A DNA stretch of 34,055 bases from Methylomonas subterranea (GCF_024505185.1 NZ_JANIBJ010000042.1:1-34055), one strand, 5' to 3'; positions 23,607-31,327 are shown, counted from the stretch's first letter. Notes: a model not told the origin generated them from the sequence alone. Numbers and translations: made by a program.

Positions 23607-26069
23607 TTAGGAATGGCGTTGTTCGTCCAAGTATTGCTTGTATAGCGGTAACCAAGTCTGCGGGTTGTCGCCCACGTCCTCTATCAGTTTTCGGACGTAT
23701 TCGACGTTGTGCGAACGGCCCGAAATTACATCCAGTTCGTAGCTAAACCCTTTTAAATTGAGTTCGCACACGACGCTGGCATGTCCTTGTTTAATCAGGA
23801 ATTGCCGGCTGCCCGGCTGGATTTCCTGTTTGATTAACAGAAATTCGCGCTCACTCAGGCCGAAACCGTCGATGTAGTCCTCTTCCCGCGCTTTTTCGTT
23901 GGGCATGAAGATTTGGGTCGGGGTTTGCTCGACCAGAGTTCGAGCAATCGGGCTTTCCAGCACCGAGCTTGGGCTTTGCGTGACAAAAATAAAACCGGCG
24001 TTCTTTTTACGTGCCCTTTCCAGTCCATCCTTGGCAAACTCTTGGAAGGCCGGATCGTTGATAGAACGCGAAAACTCGTCCATCCAACACAGTAAACGAC
24101 GGCCGTCCATCAATGTTTGCACGAGGTGGAACAGGTACATGGTGATCGGCCCGCAGGTCACCGGGTTTTTCAGAAAATCGGTGGAGTCGAAGCCGATGGT
24201 TGCGGCTTCATTCATGAGGCCGCTAATCGTGTCGGTCTCATTGTCGAACACCCAGGCATATTCGCCGGCCGTGCTTTCCGCCCATTTACTGAGGCGGGCG
24301 TAAAGGCCTTCCGGGTCGCGCACGTCCAGGAATTCCACCAGGCGCGATAAACGGCGGTATTGGCGGTCGAGTAGTAACGTGCCGTCGAGCGCTGAATTGA
24401 GATTTTTCAATTCGCGTTCAGTTAACGGTTTGTCGGCGCGATACGCCAGGCGTTGCACAAATTGCCGCATGAATTCGACATTGTTTGGGGTCGGTTCGAG
24501 CTGGAGCGGGTTAAAGCCGGTATTGTGTTTGTTGCGGATTGGCAGGTAGCGGCCGCCCAAAGCACGGATCAAGATTTCGAGGCCGTAGTCGTTATCAAAA
24601 ATTACTTGCGTGACGTTTTGCTTGCGCAGCATCGATACCATGAAGCCGAACACAACAGTTTTACCGGAACCCGTCGGGCCGCATAGGTAGGTGTGGGCCA
24701 CGTCTTTTTTGGAGCCGCCGGTCGGGTCTTTGGGATCGCTGGCATGCAACGAAAAATAATAGTTGCTTCTGGCGTTGGTAATCAGAACGGCCATGGCGTC
24801 GCCCCAATGGTTACCCGTTGCCCGGCCTACCGGGAAATTATGGTACGGGGCCATCGCTGAGAAGTTACGGCTAGTGATCGGCGATAGACGGGGCCGATAG
24901 GCAAAATTGCCGGGCAGTTGCGCCCAAAACGCCGCTTCCATGGCCATGTCTTCCCGCGCAACGGTCATGCCGGTGTCGCCTAACACGGTTCGCGCGTGGG
25001 CGATATTGTTATTGAGTTCGCGCAGTCGGGACGAATTTTCCGCCTCCTTCACGCCTTCAAACGGTTCGCCGTGAACCAGCAACGAAAAATGATGATCGCC
25101 CATGGCAATTTCATTCCCGGATATTTGATCGATAGCAAGTTCGAGGTCTTCGGTTTGCGTCTTCGCTAGATCGCCAATGTTTGACATTCTGGCGTGCTGG
25201 TTTACCAAGAGCGTTTGGGCGCTTGCCTTCATCATGAAGGTAAAGCTTTGCGTCATAACGAAGCTGTACGGTGCCTTGAGCAATTGGTTAAACATGCCGA
25301 CGACCGTTGGCGTCGGGTATTCTTTGATGCCCAACACAGCGCCGACGCGGGTATTCGTGGAGGTGCGATATTCCATGGCCTCGGTGCCGAATGATAAACG
25401 CGACGTGGCCAGCACTTCGTTCAATGGGGATCGCGGCAAGGCGATTCGTTGCCATTCGCCGTTAATGAGCAATCCGAAATATTCCAGGATGGTCGAGTAA
25501 TAATGATCGCCACGTTTGTAGATGCCGAGCGGCTCGGGATCGTAGCGGCCCAGGGCGGCCGTGACGTGTTGTTGCAGTTTTGCCATTTCCTCCAGCGCTT
25601 CCGCTTGCTCTTGCTTGGCCGACTCTTTGTTGACTCGGCTGAGGAAACTCATCGCGGTTTTGCCAACTGTGCCGGGTTGAGGCCGGTACACTATCGCCAC
25701 GTAAAGGTCGTTGCACATGAGTGTTTCTTGTGCAATCCGGCGGCGGTATTTCTCGTTAAGGTCATGGGCAAAGCCCGGCTCAAACTCGCCGGCCGGGTAG
25801 GCGTCTTCGCGGTGACGGATGATGGTTTGCCAGATCGAGATATTCGGGCGGGCGATATTGCGGTAAAACACGTTCAAACGTTCGTGCCAGATGTTGAGCT
25901 GTTCGTCGTCGGCGTTTTCGTAGCCGATGCCGGACAACTTGAACACCATCACGTAACCATTTTTGGTTTTTACAACGTGTTCATTCGCGTGGATCGTGTA
26001 GGGAATATGAATTGCGGCGGCCTCTTCCCTTAACAGCGCCGTGTGGTTTTTTAGAGCTATCGGTGACAT
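23607..26069 (-). CDS. virB4: VirB4 ATPase
   Basis: The ATG at 26069 (820 aa, MSPIALKNHTALL) has AAGGAAA upstream and follows the virB3 stop; a longer frame to 26174 would overlap virB3. The C-terminal motor has Walker A CGPTGSGKTVVFG (GPTGSGKT at ~464-471) and Walker B LLCWMDEF. The family segments FVTQSPSSVLES and FMPNEKAREEDYIDGFGLSE follow. It powers pilus biogenesis and substrate transfer. The length is normal. Confidence 0.95.
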   Translation of the reverse strand: MSPIALKNHTALLREEAAAIHIPYTIHANEHVVKTKNGYVMVFKLSGIGYENADDEQLNIWHERLNVFYRNIARPNISIWQTIIRHREDAYPAGEFEPGFAHDLNEKYRRRIAQETLMCNDLYVAIVYRPQPGTVGKTAMSFLSRVNKESAKQEQAEALEEMAKLQQHVTAALGRYDPEPLGIYKRGDHYYSTILEYFGLLINGEWQRIALPRSPLNEVLATSRLSFGTEAMEYRTSTNTRVGAVLGIKEYPTPTVVGMFNQLLKAPYSFVMTQSFTFMMKASAQTLLVNQHARMSNIGDLAKTQTEDLELAIDQISGNEIAMGDHHFSLLVHGEPFEGVKEAENSSRLRELNNNIAHARTVLGDTGMTVAREDMAMEAAFWAQLPGNFAYRPRLSPITSRNFSAMAPYHNFPVGRATGNHWGDAMAVLITNARSNYYFSLHASDPKDPTGGSKKDVAHTYLCGPTGSGKTVVFGFMVSMLRKQNVTQVIFDNDYGLEILIRALGGRYLPIRNKHNTGFNPLQLEPTPNNVEFMRQFVQRLAYRADKPLTERELKNLNSALDGTLLLDRQYRRLSRLVEFLDVRDPEGLYARLSKWAESTAGEYAWVFDNETDTISGLMNEAATIGFDSTDFLKNPVTCGPITMYLFHLVQTLMDGRRLLCWMDEFSRSINDPAFQEFAKDGLERARKKNAGFIFVTQSPSSVLESPIARTLVEQTPTQIFMPNEKAREEDYIDGFGLSEREFLLIKQEIQPGSRQFLIKQGHASVVCELNLKGFSYELDVISGRSHNVEYVRKLIEDVGDNPQTWLPLYKQYLDEQRHS

Positions 26070-26086
26070 ATCGATTTCCTTGTCTG

Positions 26087-26452
26087 TTAAGCGGAACAAG
26101 TTGGCGGCAGTTGTCGCCGCCCCTTTTTGTTGGGTAGGTTGTAGCGGTGCGCGGTGTAGCTGCTCACTCGCCAAGCTTTATAGTTGCCCTTAATCCAATT
26201 CTGCCCTTTGGTTCTGGCCCAAAGGGTTGCCAAATCAAAATAACGAGGCTCAGGCATTAGGATCAGGGCCAGCAGTCCATGGATCGGGATATAGGACAAC
26301 AGCCACAGCATGTTTCGAGTCATTAAAAACATTTCAATGACTAACATCGCGGCTAATACGATGCCGGATGTTGTCACCCCCGCCCGCATCGGGGGACGCG
26401 TTGCGGCGACAAACAACGGGTCGGCTTGTAAGCCATCATTCCGGCGGCTCAT
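26087..26452 (-). CDS. virB3: VirB3 inner-membrane protein
   Basis: The 121-aa protein begins with the family motif LQADPLFVAATRPPMRAGV, followed by two hydrophobic helices (VLAAMLVIEMFLMTRNMLWL and a neighbouring segment). The C-terminal tail is basic and longer than in many VirB3 proteins (NLPNKKGRRQLPP). VirB3 partners VirB4 at the inner membrane. It begins three bases after virB2 ends. Confidence 0.92.
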   Translation of the reverse strand: MSRRNDGLQADPLFVAATRPPMRAGVTTSGIVLAAMLVIEMFLMTRNMLWLLSYIPIHGLLALILMPEPRYFDLATLWARTKGQNWIKGNYKAWRVSSYTAHRYNLPNKKGRRQLPPTCSA

Positions 26453-26455
26453 ACT

Positions 26456-26746
26456 TTATACCCCGAAAAGGCCGCGTACCCAGGTGACAACCTGTTGTGC
26501 GCCGAATACCAATACGATGCCCATCATACTCATGGCGGCCGTTCCCCAGGATATACGGCCGAACCAGGCAAATGCGCCTAGCGCCATGACGCCGATTACT
26601 GCGACTGGCGTCAGGATCGCCAGAATGTCGGTCGAGAGTGCGCCCGATCCGGTTGTAAACGGGCCTGCGGCGTAGGCGAGGCGCTGAATGCCTAAGCAGA
26701 AGATGGCGATCAATAGTTGTTGAATCAATTTACGGCTGTTTCTCAT
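26456..26746 (-). CDS. virB2: VirB2 major pilin
   Basis: The 96-aa prepilin has a signal sequence ending RLAYA and a mature part with two hydrophobic helices (ILAILTPVAVIGVMALGAFA and MSMMGIVLVFGAQQVVTWV) joined by the short loop FGRISWG. Size and pattern are typical of VirB2/TrbC pilins. An AGGAGAAA ribosome-binding site precedes the ATG. The start overlaps the stop of a short upstream frame (ATGA). Confidence 0.92.
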   Translation of the reverse strand: MRNSRKLIQQLLIAIFCLGIQRLAYAAGPFTTGSGALSTDILAILTPVAVIGVMALGAFAWFGRISWGTAAMSMMGIVLVFGAQQVVTWVRGLFGV

Positions 26747-26805
26747 GCTGGATTTCTCCTAAGTTGTAAAAGAGGTAGGTAAAGCGGATTGTTTAATGGT
26801 GTGAA

Positions 26806-26823
26806 TTTTCGCGGGCGCGAAAA
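26806..26823 (-). repeat. plasmid-wide 18-bp palindrome, copy 4
   Basis: TTTTCGCGGGCGCGAAAA, 60 bases upstream of virB2. It is the only copy lying within an open frame, where it reads FSRPRK in a short frame ending at 26743. Confidence 0.85.
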
Positions 26824-26839
26824 TCGTTGGTATTCGTCC

Positions 26840-26997
26840 ATGTTGATAGCTTCCTCGCGTCCGTACTTTAAAATACCCATAACCAGGATATTTTTGGCTG
26901 CCTTGTTGGCCTTATCGTGCCGGCCGCAGACAAGGCAGGCAAAAAACGCCTGTGTTTTTTGTTGCTGGTAGGGGGTTGGCCGCCGTTCGCGGCCGAT
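26840..26997 (-). pseudogene. TnpB/OrfB C-terminal zinc-ribbon remnant
   Basis: A minus-strand frame reads QAFFACLVCGRHDKANKAAK then NILVMGILKYGREEA. This closely resembles the last part of IS605/IS607-family OrfB/TnpB: the second CxxC of the zinc ribbon, the AN.AAKNIL motif and the trailing G...GRE. The rest of TnpB is missing, and the preceding gene ends at 27005. I infer a fragment left by an old insertion into the transfer operon. The same frame continues 45 codons from ATG 26880 to 26743 and overlaps the virB2 start, so a short product is possible. Confidence 0.45.
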
Positions 26998-27004
26998 ACC
27001 GTCG

Positions 27005-27433
27005 TCATTGTGCGGCCTGTGGCGGTTTGTTATACAAATCCCACCAGGGGCCAGTTGTCGCGGTTTTTTGCGGGGTTGTCGCTGCATTGGCAACAGGTGG
27101 AGTCACTGGCGTGACCACGACAGTCTTATTGGCGCTGCCGTCGGCAAGCGCAATTTCCTGTTGCAGTTGTTTGATGTTCGCGTTTAGCTCTTCGAGCCGG
27201 TGTTCGGTTTTCGCCAAGGCGTCGGTTTCGTTGGCCGACATTTGCACCGCGCGGGTTTTTTGAGCGTCCGCTAAAAGCTGTTTTTGCTCGGTTAGCTCGG
27301 CGTTCAGAATCTTGATTTTTTCGACGTCCCTGTTCTGTTGCTCCGCAACATTCACCTGTGCCGGCGGCGTTTGTGCCAGCGTCGGCGTAACTACGCCTAT
27401 GGTCATTACAACGAATATGATGATTTTTTGCAT
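27005..27433 (-). CDS. secreted coiled-coil protein heading the virB operon
   Basis: The ATG at 27433 (142 aa) gives a signal peptide, MQKIIIFVVMTIGVVTPTLA; another ATG lies at 27451. The mature protein has a heptad-rich helix (IKILNAELTEQKQLLADAQK; RLEELNANIKQLQQEIA), then a Thr/Pro/Val linker and a short aromatic end (GPWWDLYNKPP). It is the first gene after the regulated promoter at 27498-27526. A periplasmic scaffold or adhesin-like T4SS factor is plausible, but I cannot name the family. Confidence 0.75.
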   Translation of the reverse strand: MQKIIIFVVMTIGVVTPTLAQTPPAQVNVAEQQNRDVEKIKILNAELTEQKQLLADAQKTRAVQMSANETDALAKTEHRLEELNANIKQLQQEIALADGSANKTVVVTPVTPPVANAATTPQKTATTGPWWDLYNKPPQAAQ

Positions 27434-27497
27434 AACACCGTCCAATTGCATGTTGTGTTCGCCGCACAGAGTGCGACGAATGTTTGAATTGGTTCCG

Positions 27498-27526
27498 ATG
27501 TTATAGGCTCACTGAGCCTATGTCAA
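27498..27526 (-). promoter_or_regulatory. virB2-side promoter with palindromic operator in the spacer
   Basis: This is a near-identical copy of the virB7 promoter: -35 TTGACA (27526-27521), -10 TAACAT (27503-27498), and spacer palindrome ATAGGCTCA-C-TGAGCCTAT (27503-27521). Only the central base of the palindrome differs. It drives the coiled-coil gene and virB2-virB6. Confidence 0.8.
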
Positions 27527-27537
27527 GACTATTTTAC

Positions 27538-27792
27538 TTAATCTTGTGGGACTGCTGGAGGGATGTTTTGCGTTGCGCGTTTCAATGCGGTTAGCGCCCA
27601 ATTTGGGAGATTCCGCGATGATGGCGTTTCTGGGTCTGCCAGCCACGACCGCACCTTTCGCGCGGCAACCGGTTGCCCCGTCTCGTTGGCGATCAACTCC
27701 GCTGCCTGGGCTTGCGTGATTCCATATTGGTCTAAAACCGCTCGAAATTCCCTCTTTTTTTCTCGTTCTTCTTCTTGCTCTTCTGTTCTCAT
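27538..27792 (-). CDS. small HTH repressor, paralogue B
   Basis: The 84-aa protein has a charged Glu/Arg start, the HTH-like segment GITQAQAAELIANETG, RKVRSWLAD, and the tail PNWALTALKRATQN. It is clearly homologous to the protein at 20947-21192. Twelve bases after its stop begins the second copy of the palindromic promoter. The two probably arose by duplication of a regulator-promoter cassette and may cross-regulate. Confidence 0.8.
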   Translation of the reverse strand: MRTEEQEEEREKKREFRAVLDQYGITQAQAAELIANETGQPVAARKVRSWLADPETPSSRNLPNWALTALKRATQNIPPAVPQD

Positions 27793-27835
27793 ACGCGCGT
27801 TAATATCCGGTCGGTGCCGTCGTTATCATCGTTTT

Positions 27836-27897
27836 GGTTTTGCCCTACTTTATTGTGGGCCAGTTGTAGTTTAATCAAGTTGGTTCTTTTGCCCTAC
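27836..27897. repeat. direct repeat TTTTGCCCTAC x2 upstream of repressor B
   Basis: TTTTGCCCTAC occurs at 27838-27848 and 27887-27897, 49 bases apart, just upstream of the repressor B start. These may be operator half-sites for that gene. Confidence 0.35.
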
Positions 27898-27985
27898 CCT
27901 TCTTTGTGCATGTTTGTACAATTGACAGCTTTGGCTTGCTTCTGGGATTTTATCGCGTAACTAAAATTTATTTAAATTTGAGACA

Positions 27986-28028
27986 TTTTTCGCGGGCGCG
28001 AAAAAGCGGTGCCATCGAACGATGGCAC
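27986..28028 (-). repeat. palindrome copy 5 plus adjacent hairpin, downstream of kfrA
   Basis: A 20-bp form of the palindrome (27986-28005) is followed four bases later by a perfect 9-bp hairpin, GTGCCATCG-AA-CGATGGCAC (28009-28028). A similar pair occurs at 29167-29208 on the other side of kfrA. The flanking gap (27793-28062) shows no gene. Confidence 0.8.
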
Positions 28029-28062
28029 GCGAGGCGTGGGTTGAGTAATTCGCCGGGACGGG

Positions 28063-28980
28063 TTAACTGGGGTCGCTTTTGCCGGGCTTCGGTTTATTTT
28101 TGAGTTGCGTGGATAGTGCCGTGACCTGGCCGCGCAGCTCGGAGGCTTCGCCCTCGGCCTTTTTGGCGTCGGCTTTCGTTTCTTTGAGTTGGGCCTTTAG
28201 CGTGTCCGCTTCGCGGCTCGCCGCATCAAGCGCTATTTGCTGGCTGGTGATTTGGTTGCGGGCGCTGTTGAGTTCCTTGGTGTTGGCATCCTGTTGTTTC
28301 TCTAATTGATCAATCCGCGCTTCCGCACGGGTTGTCCGATCCGTCATGGCTTCCAGTTTGGCGTTTGCCACAGCCGCCGCTTGCTCGGCCGCTTGTTTGC
28401 CCGTTTGTAGTTGATCAATCTGTTGCCGGAGTCGCTCGATTTCCGTTTTCTGTTCTTTGAGCTTTTCGTCGCTCGCTTCTTGTTTATTCCGTCCTTGCGC
28501 GACTTCGATCCGGGCTTGTTCCGCTGCATGACGCTCGCGGGCTAGTTCAGCCGTCATCCGTTCAATTTCGGTCGCTCGTTCGGCAGCCGTCGCGGTGGCT
28601 TGGTCGCGTTCGGTGGTGACGATGGTTAGCTGGTTGAGCAGTTCGTCGCGTTCGTCTTCAAGCTGTTCACCAGTGGCGGCAAGTTCGGCGGCGTCGCCTT
28701 GGGCTTGTACAAGCCTGCCCTCGATTTCCGACCGTGCCATGGCGGCCGCTTTTTCGATTTCCGCCGCTATGGCCGCGGTCAAAGTGCTGGGCAATTCCGG
28801 GGCGGTGGCGGCCGCTTGTGGCCGGGCGTCTCGCCAGGTTGCTAGGTGTCGCTGGATGGTGTTGGGGCTGCCGGTCGTTAACCGATCCCGGATAGCTCGG
28901 ATGCTTGGTTGTTGGCCTGAGCCAAGGATCGCATCGGCGACTTGTGCCACTTGTTCGTATGAAATACCTATTCGTGCCAT
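28063..28980 (-). CDS. kfrA: KfrA-like DNA-binding coiled-coil protein
   Basis: The ATG at 28980 (305 aa) starts the conserved domain directly and has GGGAGAA upstream; a longer frame to 29019 would run into the operator. Residues ~4-55 (YEQVAQVADAILGSGQQPSI, then TGSPNTIQRHLATWRDARP) match the KfrA N-terminal HTH. The remaining ~240 residues are an Ala/Glu/Gln-rich coiled coil. KfrA of IncP plasmids represses its own gene and aids plasmid maintenance, perhaps as a nucleoid-like scaffold. A long inverted repeat in the promoter region is the likely operator. Confidence 0.88.
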   Translation of the reverse strand: MARIGISYEQVAQVADAILGSGQQPSIRAIRDRLTTGSPNTIQRHLATWRDARPQAAATAPELPSTLTAAIAAEIEKAAAMARSEIEGRLVQAQGDAAELAATGEQLEDERDELLNQLTIVTTERDQATATAAERATEIERMTAELARERHAAEQARIEVAQGRNKQEASDEKLKEQKTEIERLRQQIDQLQTGKQAAEQAAAVANAKLEAMTDRTTRAEARIDQLEKQQDANTKELNSARNQITSQQIALDAASREADTLKAQLKETKADAKKAEGEASELRGQVTALSTQLKNKPKPGKSDPS

Positions 28981-29013
28981 AGTTAGTTTCTCCCGTTGGT
29001 GTATTGCGTAACA

Positions 29014-29052
29014 TATCATAACGTAACAGATATGTAATGTTATGTTATGATA
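29014..29052. promoter_or_regulatory. probable kfrA operator (15-bp inverted repeat)
   Basis: TATCATAACGTAACA (29014-29028) and TGTTATGTTATGATA (29038-29052) are inverted copies with one mismatch, 34 bases upstream of the kfrA start. KfrA autorepression from such long repeats is established for IncP relatives. Confidence 0.65.
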
Positions 29053-29166
29053 CAGGGAAAGGCAAGCGGTTTTTATGATATGGGTGGCGGGTTTTGGCTG
29101 GAATTGCTGGCCGGGTTTAGATCGGAATTTGAGAGTGGCTTGTTAATCAGTGGATTGATTGGGGTA

Positions 29167-29208
29167 TTTTCGCGGGCGCGAAAAATTTGTGTCATCGAGC
29201 GGTGACAC
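29167..29208 (-). repeat. palindrome copy 6 plus adjacent hairpin, upstream of kfrA
   Basis: TTTTCGCGGGCGCGAAAA (29167-29184) is followed by GTGTCATCG-AG-CGGTGACAC (29189-29208; one G:T pair). The hairpin contains the TGTCAYC/GGTGACA half-sites also seen at 6308-6518. The rest of 28981-29331 holds the kfrA operator, and no gene is seen. Confidence 0.8.
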
Positions 29209-29254
29209 GCGGGGAGTGCGCAAGTGATTTGTACGGGTGTGGTTGCCGCGATCC

Positions 29255-29324
29255 GTTAAGATGTTTTGTCTATTCTTGTCTTAACAGTTATAGTTCCGCG
29301 ATTCAATAGAATCATATCGAATCG
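29255..29324 (+). promoter_or_regulatory. upstream region of the putative restriction gene, with dyads
   Basis: GTTAAGA (29255-29261) and TCTTAAC (29279-29285) form a perfect inverted repeat. GATTC-AATA-GAATC (29300-29313) is a second one, with another GAATCG at 29319. These lie just before the ATG at 29332 and may bind a controller. Confidence 0.4.
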
Positions 29325-29331
29325 GCATATA

Positions 29332-29973
29332 ATGGAACTAACCCAACTAGAGGTACAGGCTTGCCAGCCTCTACCTTTGAATGTCAACGGCTTTAATCCA
29401 CACACACAAATCCCATTTGGTTTGCAAGTCGATCATATTCAATCGGCAATGCAAGAGTTTTTAGACTTTTTGGGCTTTGTAAATACGTCCTTGCTTTCCA
29501 AACAAATTCCGCGTTTAGAATCGTTCCTTATGCCCGCGAATTTTAGCAGCATGGTAGGCGAATTTATGAATGCGGCGATTCCTAAATATTGCCCTACGAT
29601 AGTAAAGAACAACTATCACAACGGGCACCCCGATTTAATCCCCGCCGGTATGTTTGCGGGTGATGCCGTTCAACACGACACGGTTGGTATTGAGGTTAAA
29701 GGCTCAAGGCATAAGAGCGGCTGGCAAGGCCATAATGCCGAAGCTTGCTGGCTTATGGTCTTTGTCTTTGATTCCAACACGTCGCGCGATGCCTTAACCA
29801 ATATCCCGCCGCGTCCATTTCGCTTTGTTGGTGTATATGGAGCGCAGCTTGAGAAAGAAGATTGGAATTTTTCCGGTCGTTCTGAAACAAGCCGCCGAAC
29901 CATAACGGCCAGCGTTACCCGTAGCGGCTTCAACAAAATGAATTCAAATTGGATTTACCGCGACGACGTCTAG
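29332..29973 (+). CDS. putative type II restriction endonuclease (PD-(D/E)XK)
   Basis: The ATG at 29332 gives 213 aa. The fold signature is HPDLIPAG (Pro100-Asp101) followed 20 residues later by TVGIEVKGS (Glu121-x-Lys123), the usual spacing for a PD-(D/E)XK nuclease. QGHNAEACWLMVFVFDSN is the following core helix and strand. The gene converges on a DNA methyltransferase gene and overlaps it by 30 bases, the common arrangement of a restriction-modification pair. The recognition sequence cannot be read from the protein. On a plasmid such a system acts as a post-segregational addiction module and as defence against phage. Confidence 0.7.
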   Translation: MELTQLEVQACQPLPLNVNGFNPHTQIPFGLQVDHIQSAMQEFLDFLGFVNTSLLSKQIPRLESFLMPANFSSMVGEFMNAAIPKYCPTIVKNNYHNGHPDLIPAGMFAGDAVQHDTVGIEVKGSRHKSGWQGHNAEACWLMVFVFDSNTSRDALTNIPPRPFRFVGVYGAQLEKEDWNFSGRSETSRRTITASVTRSGFNKMNSNWIYRDDV

Positions 29974-30951
29974 CCCTTTACGGTCTTTGCGCTGTTCAAC
30001 CGTTTTGGGCGTGGTCTTTGCGCGGCGGGCTTGTCCTTTGCCGATCAAGGCCAGCTCAGGTATCGCGTCAGCCGCCATCTTGTAATAATCAAGGTATCTT
30101 TCCGCGCCGATAGCTTGCAGCCCCATTGCTTCGGCGGCGGCTATCGTTGAACCTGAACCCATGAAAGGGTCGGCTATAACCCCTTTGCCTAGTGGTAGAG
30201 CGGCATAAACCATTTGCCGCATAAATGATTGAGGCTTTAGGCTTGGATGGTTTGCTATATCACGCTCAACACTCGGCGTTCTTTCGCTTGCTATAACATC
30301 TTCAAACGGGTTGCCGTCAGGTAGACGACGAAGCCCGCCAGTTTCAAATTGTCTCAAACACTCGCCAACCGTCATTTTTGCAGGTAACGGCTTTCTGAAT
30401 AAGCCCCACGGCTCATAACAACCACGCGGCAGAGAGACGACGTCCGGAAACTCATCTTCTGCGTTTTTAGGCCGATCACCGCCGCGCAATGTTCTAACTT
30501 GGCGGATGAGCTGTCCGCGAAATTCTAAACCGCCTTCCGTGATTGCTTCATAAAGTAGCGATGCAATAAAGGCATTCGTGGCGATTAGGGCATGCCCGCC
30601 TGGTCTTAAGGCATGGACAATCAACCGTGACCATTCAGCAAAAAACAGCTTAAGGCGTTTCCGGTCTTTGGCATCCAAGGCGGTGAAACGTGGCAGCGGG
30701 GCGCGGGTCGATCCATCGAAGGACGGCGGCAATCGCCAGATTCCGCCCTTTCCGTTCGCGCGTTTTTCTAGTTCGTGGTCGTCATATTCCCGCACACCAT
30801 AGGGCGGATCAGTGACGACGGCATGAAGCGAGTTTTCCGGGAGCCTAGAAAGCCACTCGAAGCAATCCGCATGAATAATGCGGCCATGCTTAAAGGCTTC
30901 TGTTGTGTAATCTAGGGCAAGCGGCTTTGTGTCGTGTGTGTGTTGTTTCAT
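29944..30951 (-). CDS. DNA methyltransferase (class beta, DPPY)
   Basis: The 335-aa enzyme has motif IV (VVTDPPYGVREYDD, DPPY at 48-51) before the AdoMet-binding motif I (VIADPFMGSGSTIAAAEAMG near 258-277), which is the beta order of N6-adenine and N4-cytosine methyltransferases. RTLRGGDRPKNAEDEFPDV and NHPSLKPQSFMRQMV lie between them. DPPY does not settle which base is modified. It is cotranscribed with the MerR-like gene (ATGA overlap) and faces the PD-(D/E)XK gene, so it probably protects the plasmid and host from that nuclease. Confidence 0.88.
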   Translation of the reverse strand: MKQHTHDTKPLALDYTTEAFKHGRIIHADCFEWLSRLPENSLHAVVTDPPYGVREYDDHELEKRANGKGGIWRLPPSFDGSTRAPLPRFTALDAKDRKRLKLFFAEWSRLIVHALRPGGHALIATNAFIASLLYEAITEGGLEFRGQLIRQVRTLRGGDRPKNAEDEFPDVVSLPRGCYEPWGLFRKPLPAKMTVGECLRQFETGGLRRLPDGNPFEDVIASERTPSVERDIANHPSLKPQSFMRQMVYAALPLGKGVIADPFMGSGSTIAAAEAMGLQAIGAERYLDYYKMAADAIPELALIGKGQARRAKTTPKTVEQRKDRKGLDVVAVNPI

Positions 30952-31154
30952 TGGGTTGTTTGCACCACTTTTAACAAGGTTTCCAATTCGTTGCGGTTGT
31001 AAAGTCGGTAGCCGTTAACGGGGTGGCGGTAAGGTTTCAGTTTTCCGGCTTTATCCCAATTTCGCAACGTCGCGCGTGTTACACCAAGAGTTTCCGACGC
31101 TTCCCCGATGGTTAAGTAATCGCTCAGATTTAAGGGGCCGGCATTGTTGTTCAT
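30948..31154 (-). CDS. MerR/excisionase-type controller protein
   Basis: The 68-aa protein is a single winged-helix domain: LTIGEASETLGVTRATLRNW, then DKAGKLKPYRHPVNGYRLYN. The long dimerisation and effector region of full MerR proteins is absent. It precedes and overlaps the methyltransferase gene by four bases. Upstream lies a set of direct repeats phased at 10 bp. I infer a controller that represses or times the methyltransferase and perhaps the nuclease, in the place where other RM systems use an XRE-type C protein. Confidence 0.8.
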   Translation of the reverse strand: MNNNAGPLNLSDYLTIGEASETLGVTRATLRNWDKAGKLKPYRHPVNGYRLYNRNELETLLKVVQTTQ

Positions 31155-31157
31155 ACC

Positions 31158-31206
31158 TTATCAAACCTTGTCAAACGTTGTCAATATCTAAAAAACATTA
31201 TCAAAC
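31158..31206. repeat. TTRTCAAAC repeats phased at 10 bp
   Basis: Copies start at 31158 (TTATCAAAC), 31168 (TTGTCAAAC), 31178 (TTGTCAATA) and 31198 (TTATCAAAC); the 31188 position is degenerate. They begin four bases upstream of the MerR-like start codon and lie on one face of the helix, as expected for cooperative binding by a small MerR-type protein. Confidence 0.7.
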
Positions 31207-31327
31207 ATTAGCATATTATCGTTGCTCTGCAAAGCTCGCACCAATCGACGCGATTGCGCATAAAACTATAAACTTATGCGCGATAAGTGTATAATGTGTA
31301 TTTTAAGTTAGTGTTACGAGGTGCTAG

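Noticed and set aside
26070-26174. N-terminal extension of VirB4
   Set aside because: It overlaps the end of virB3; the ATG at 26069 has its own ribosome-binding site.
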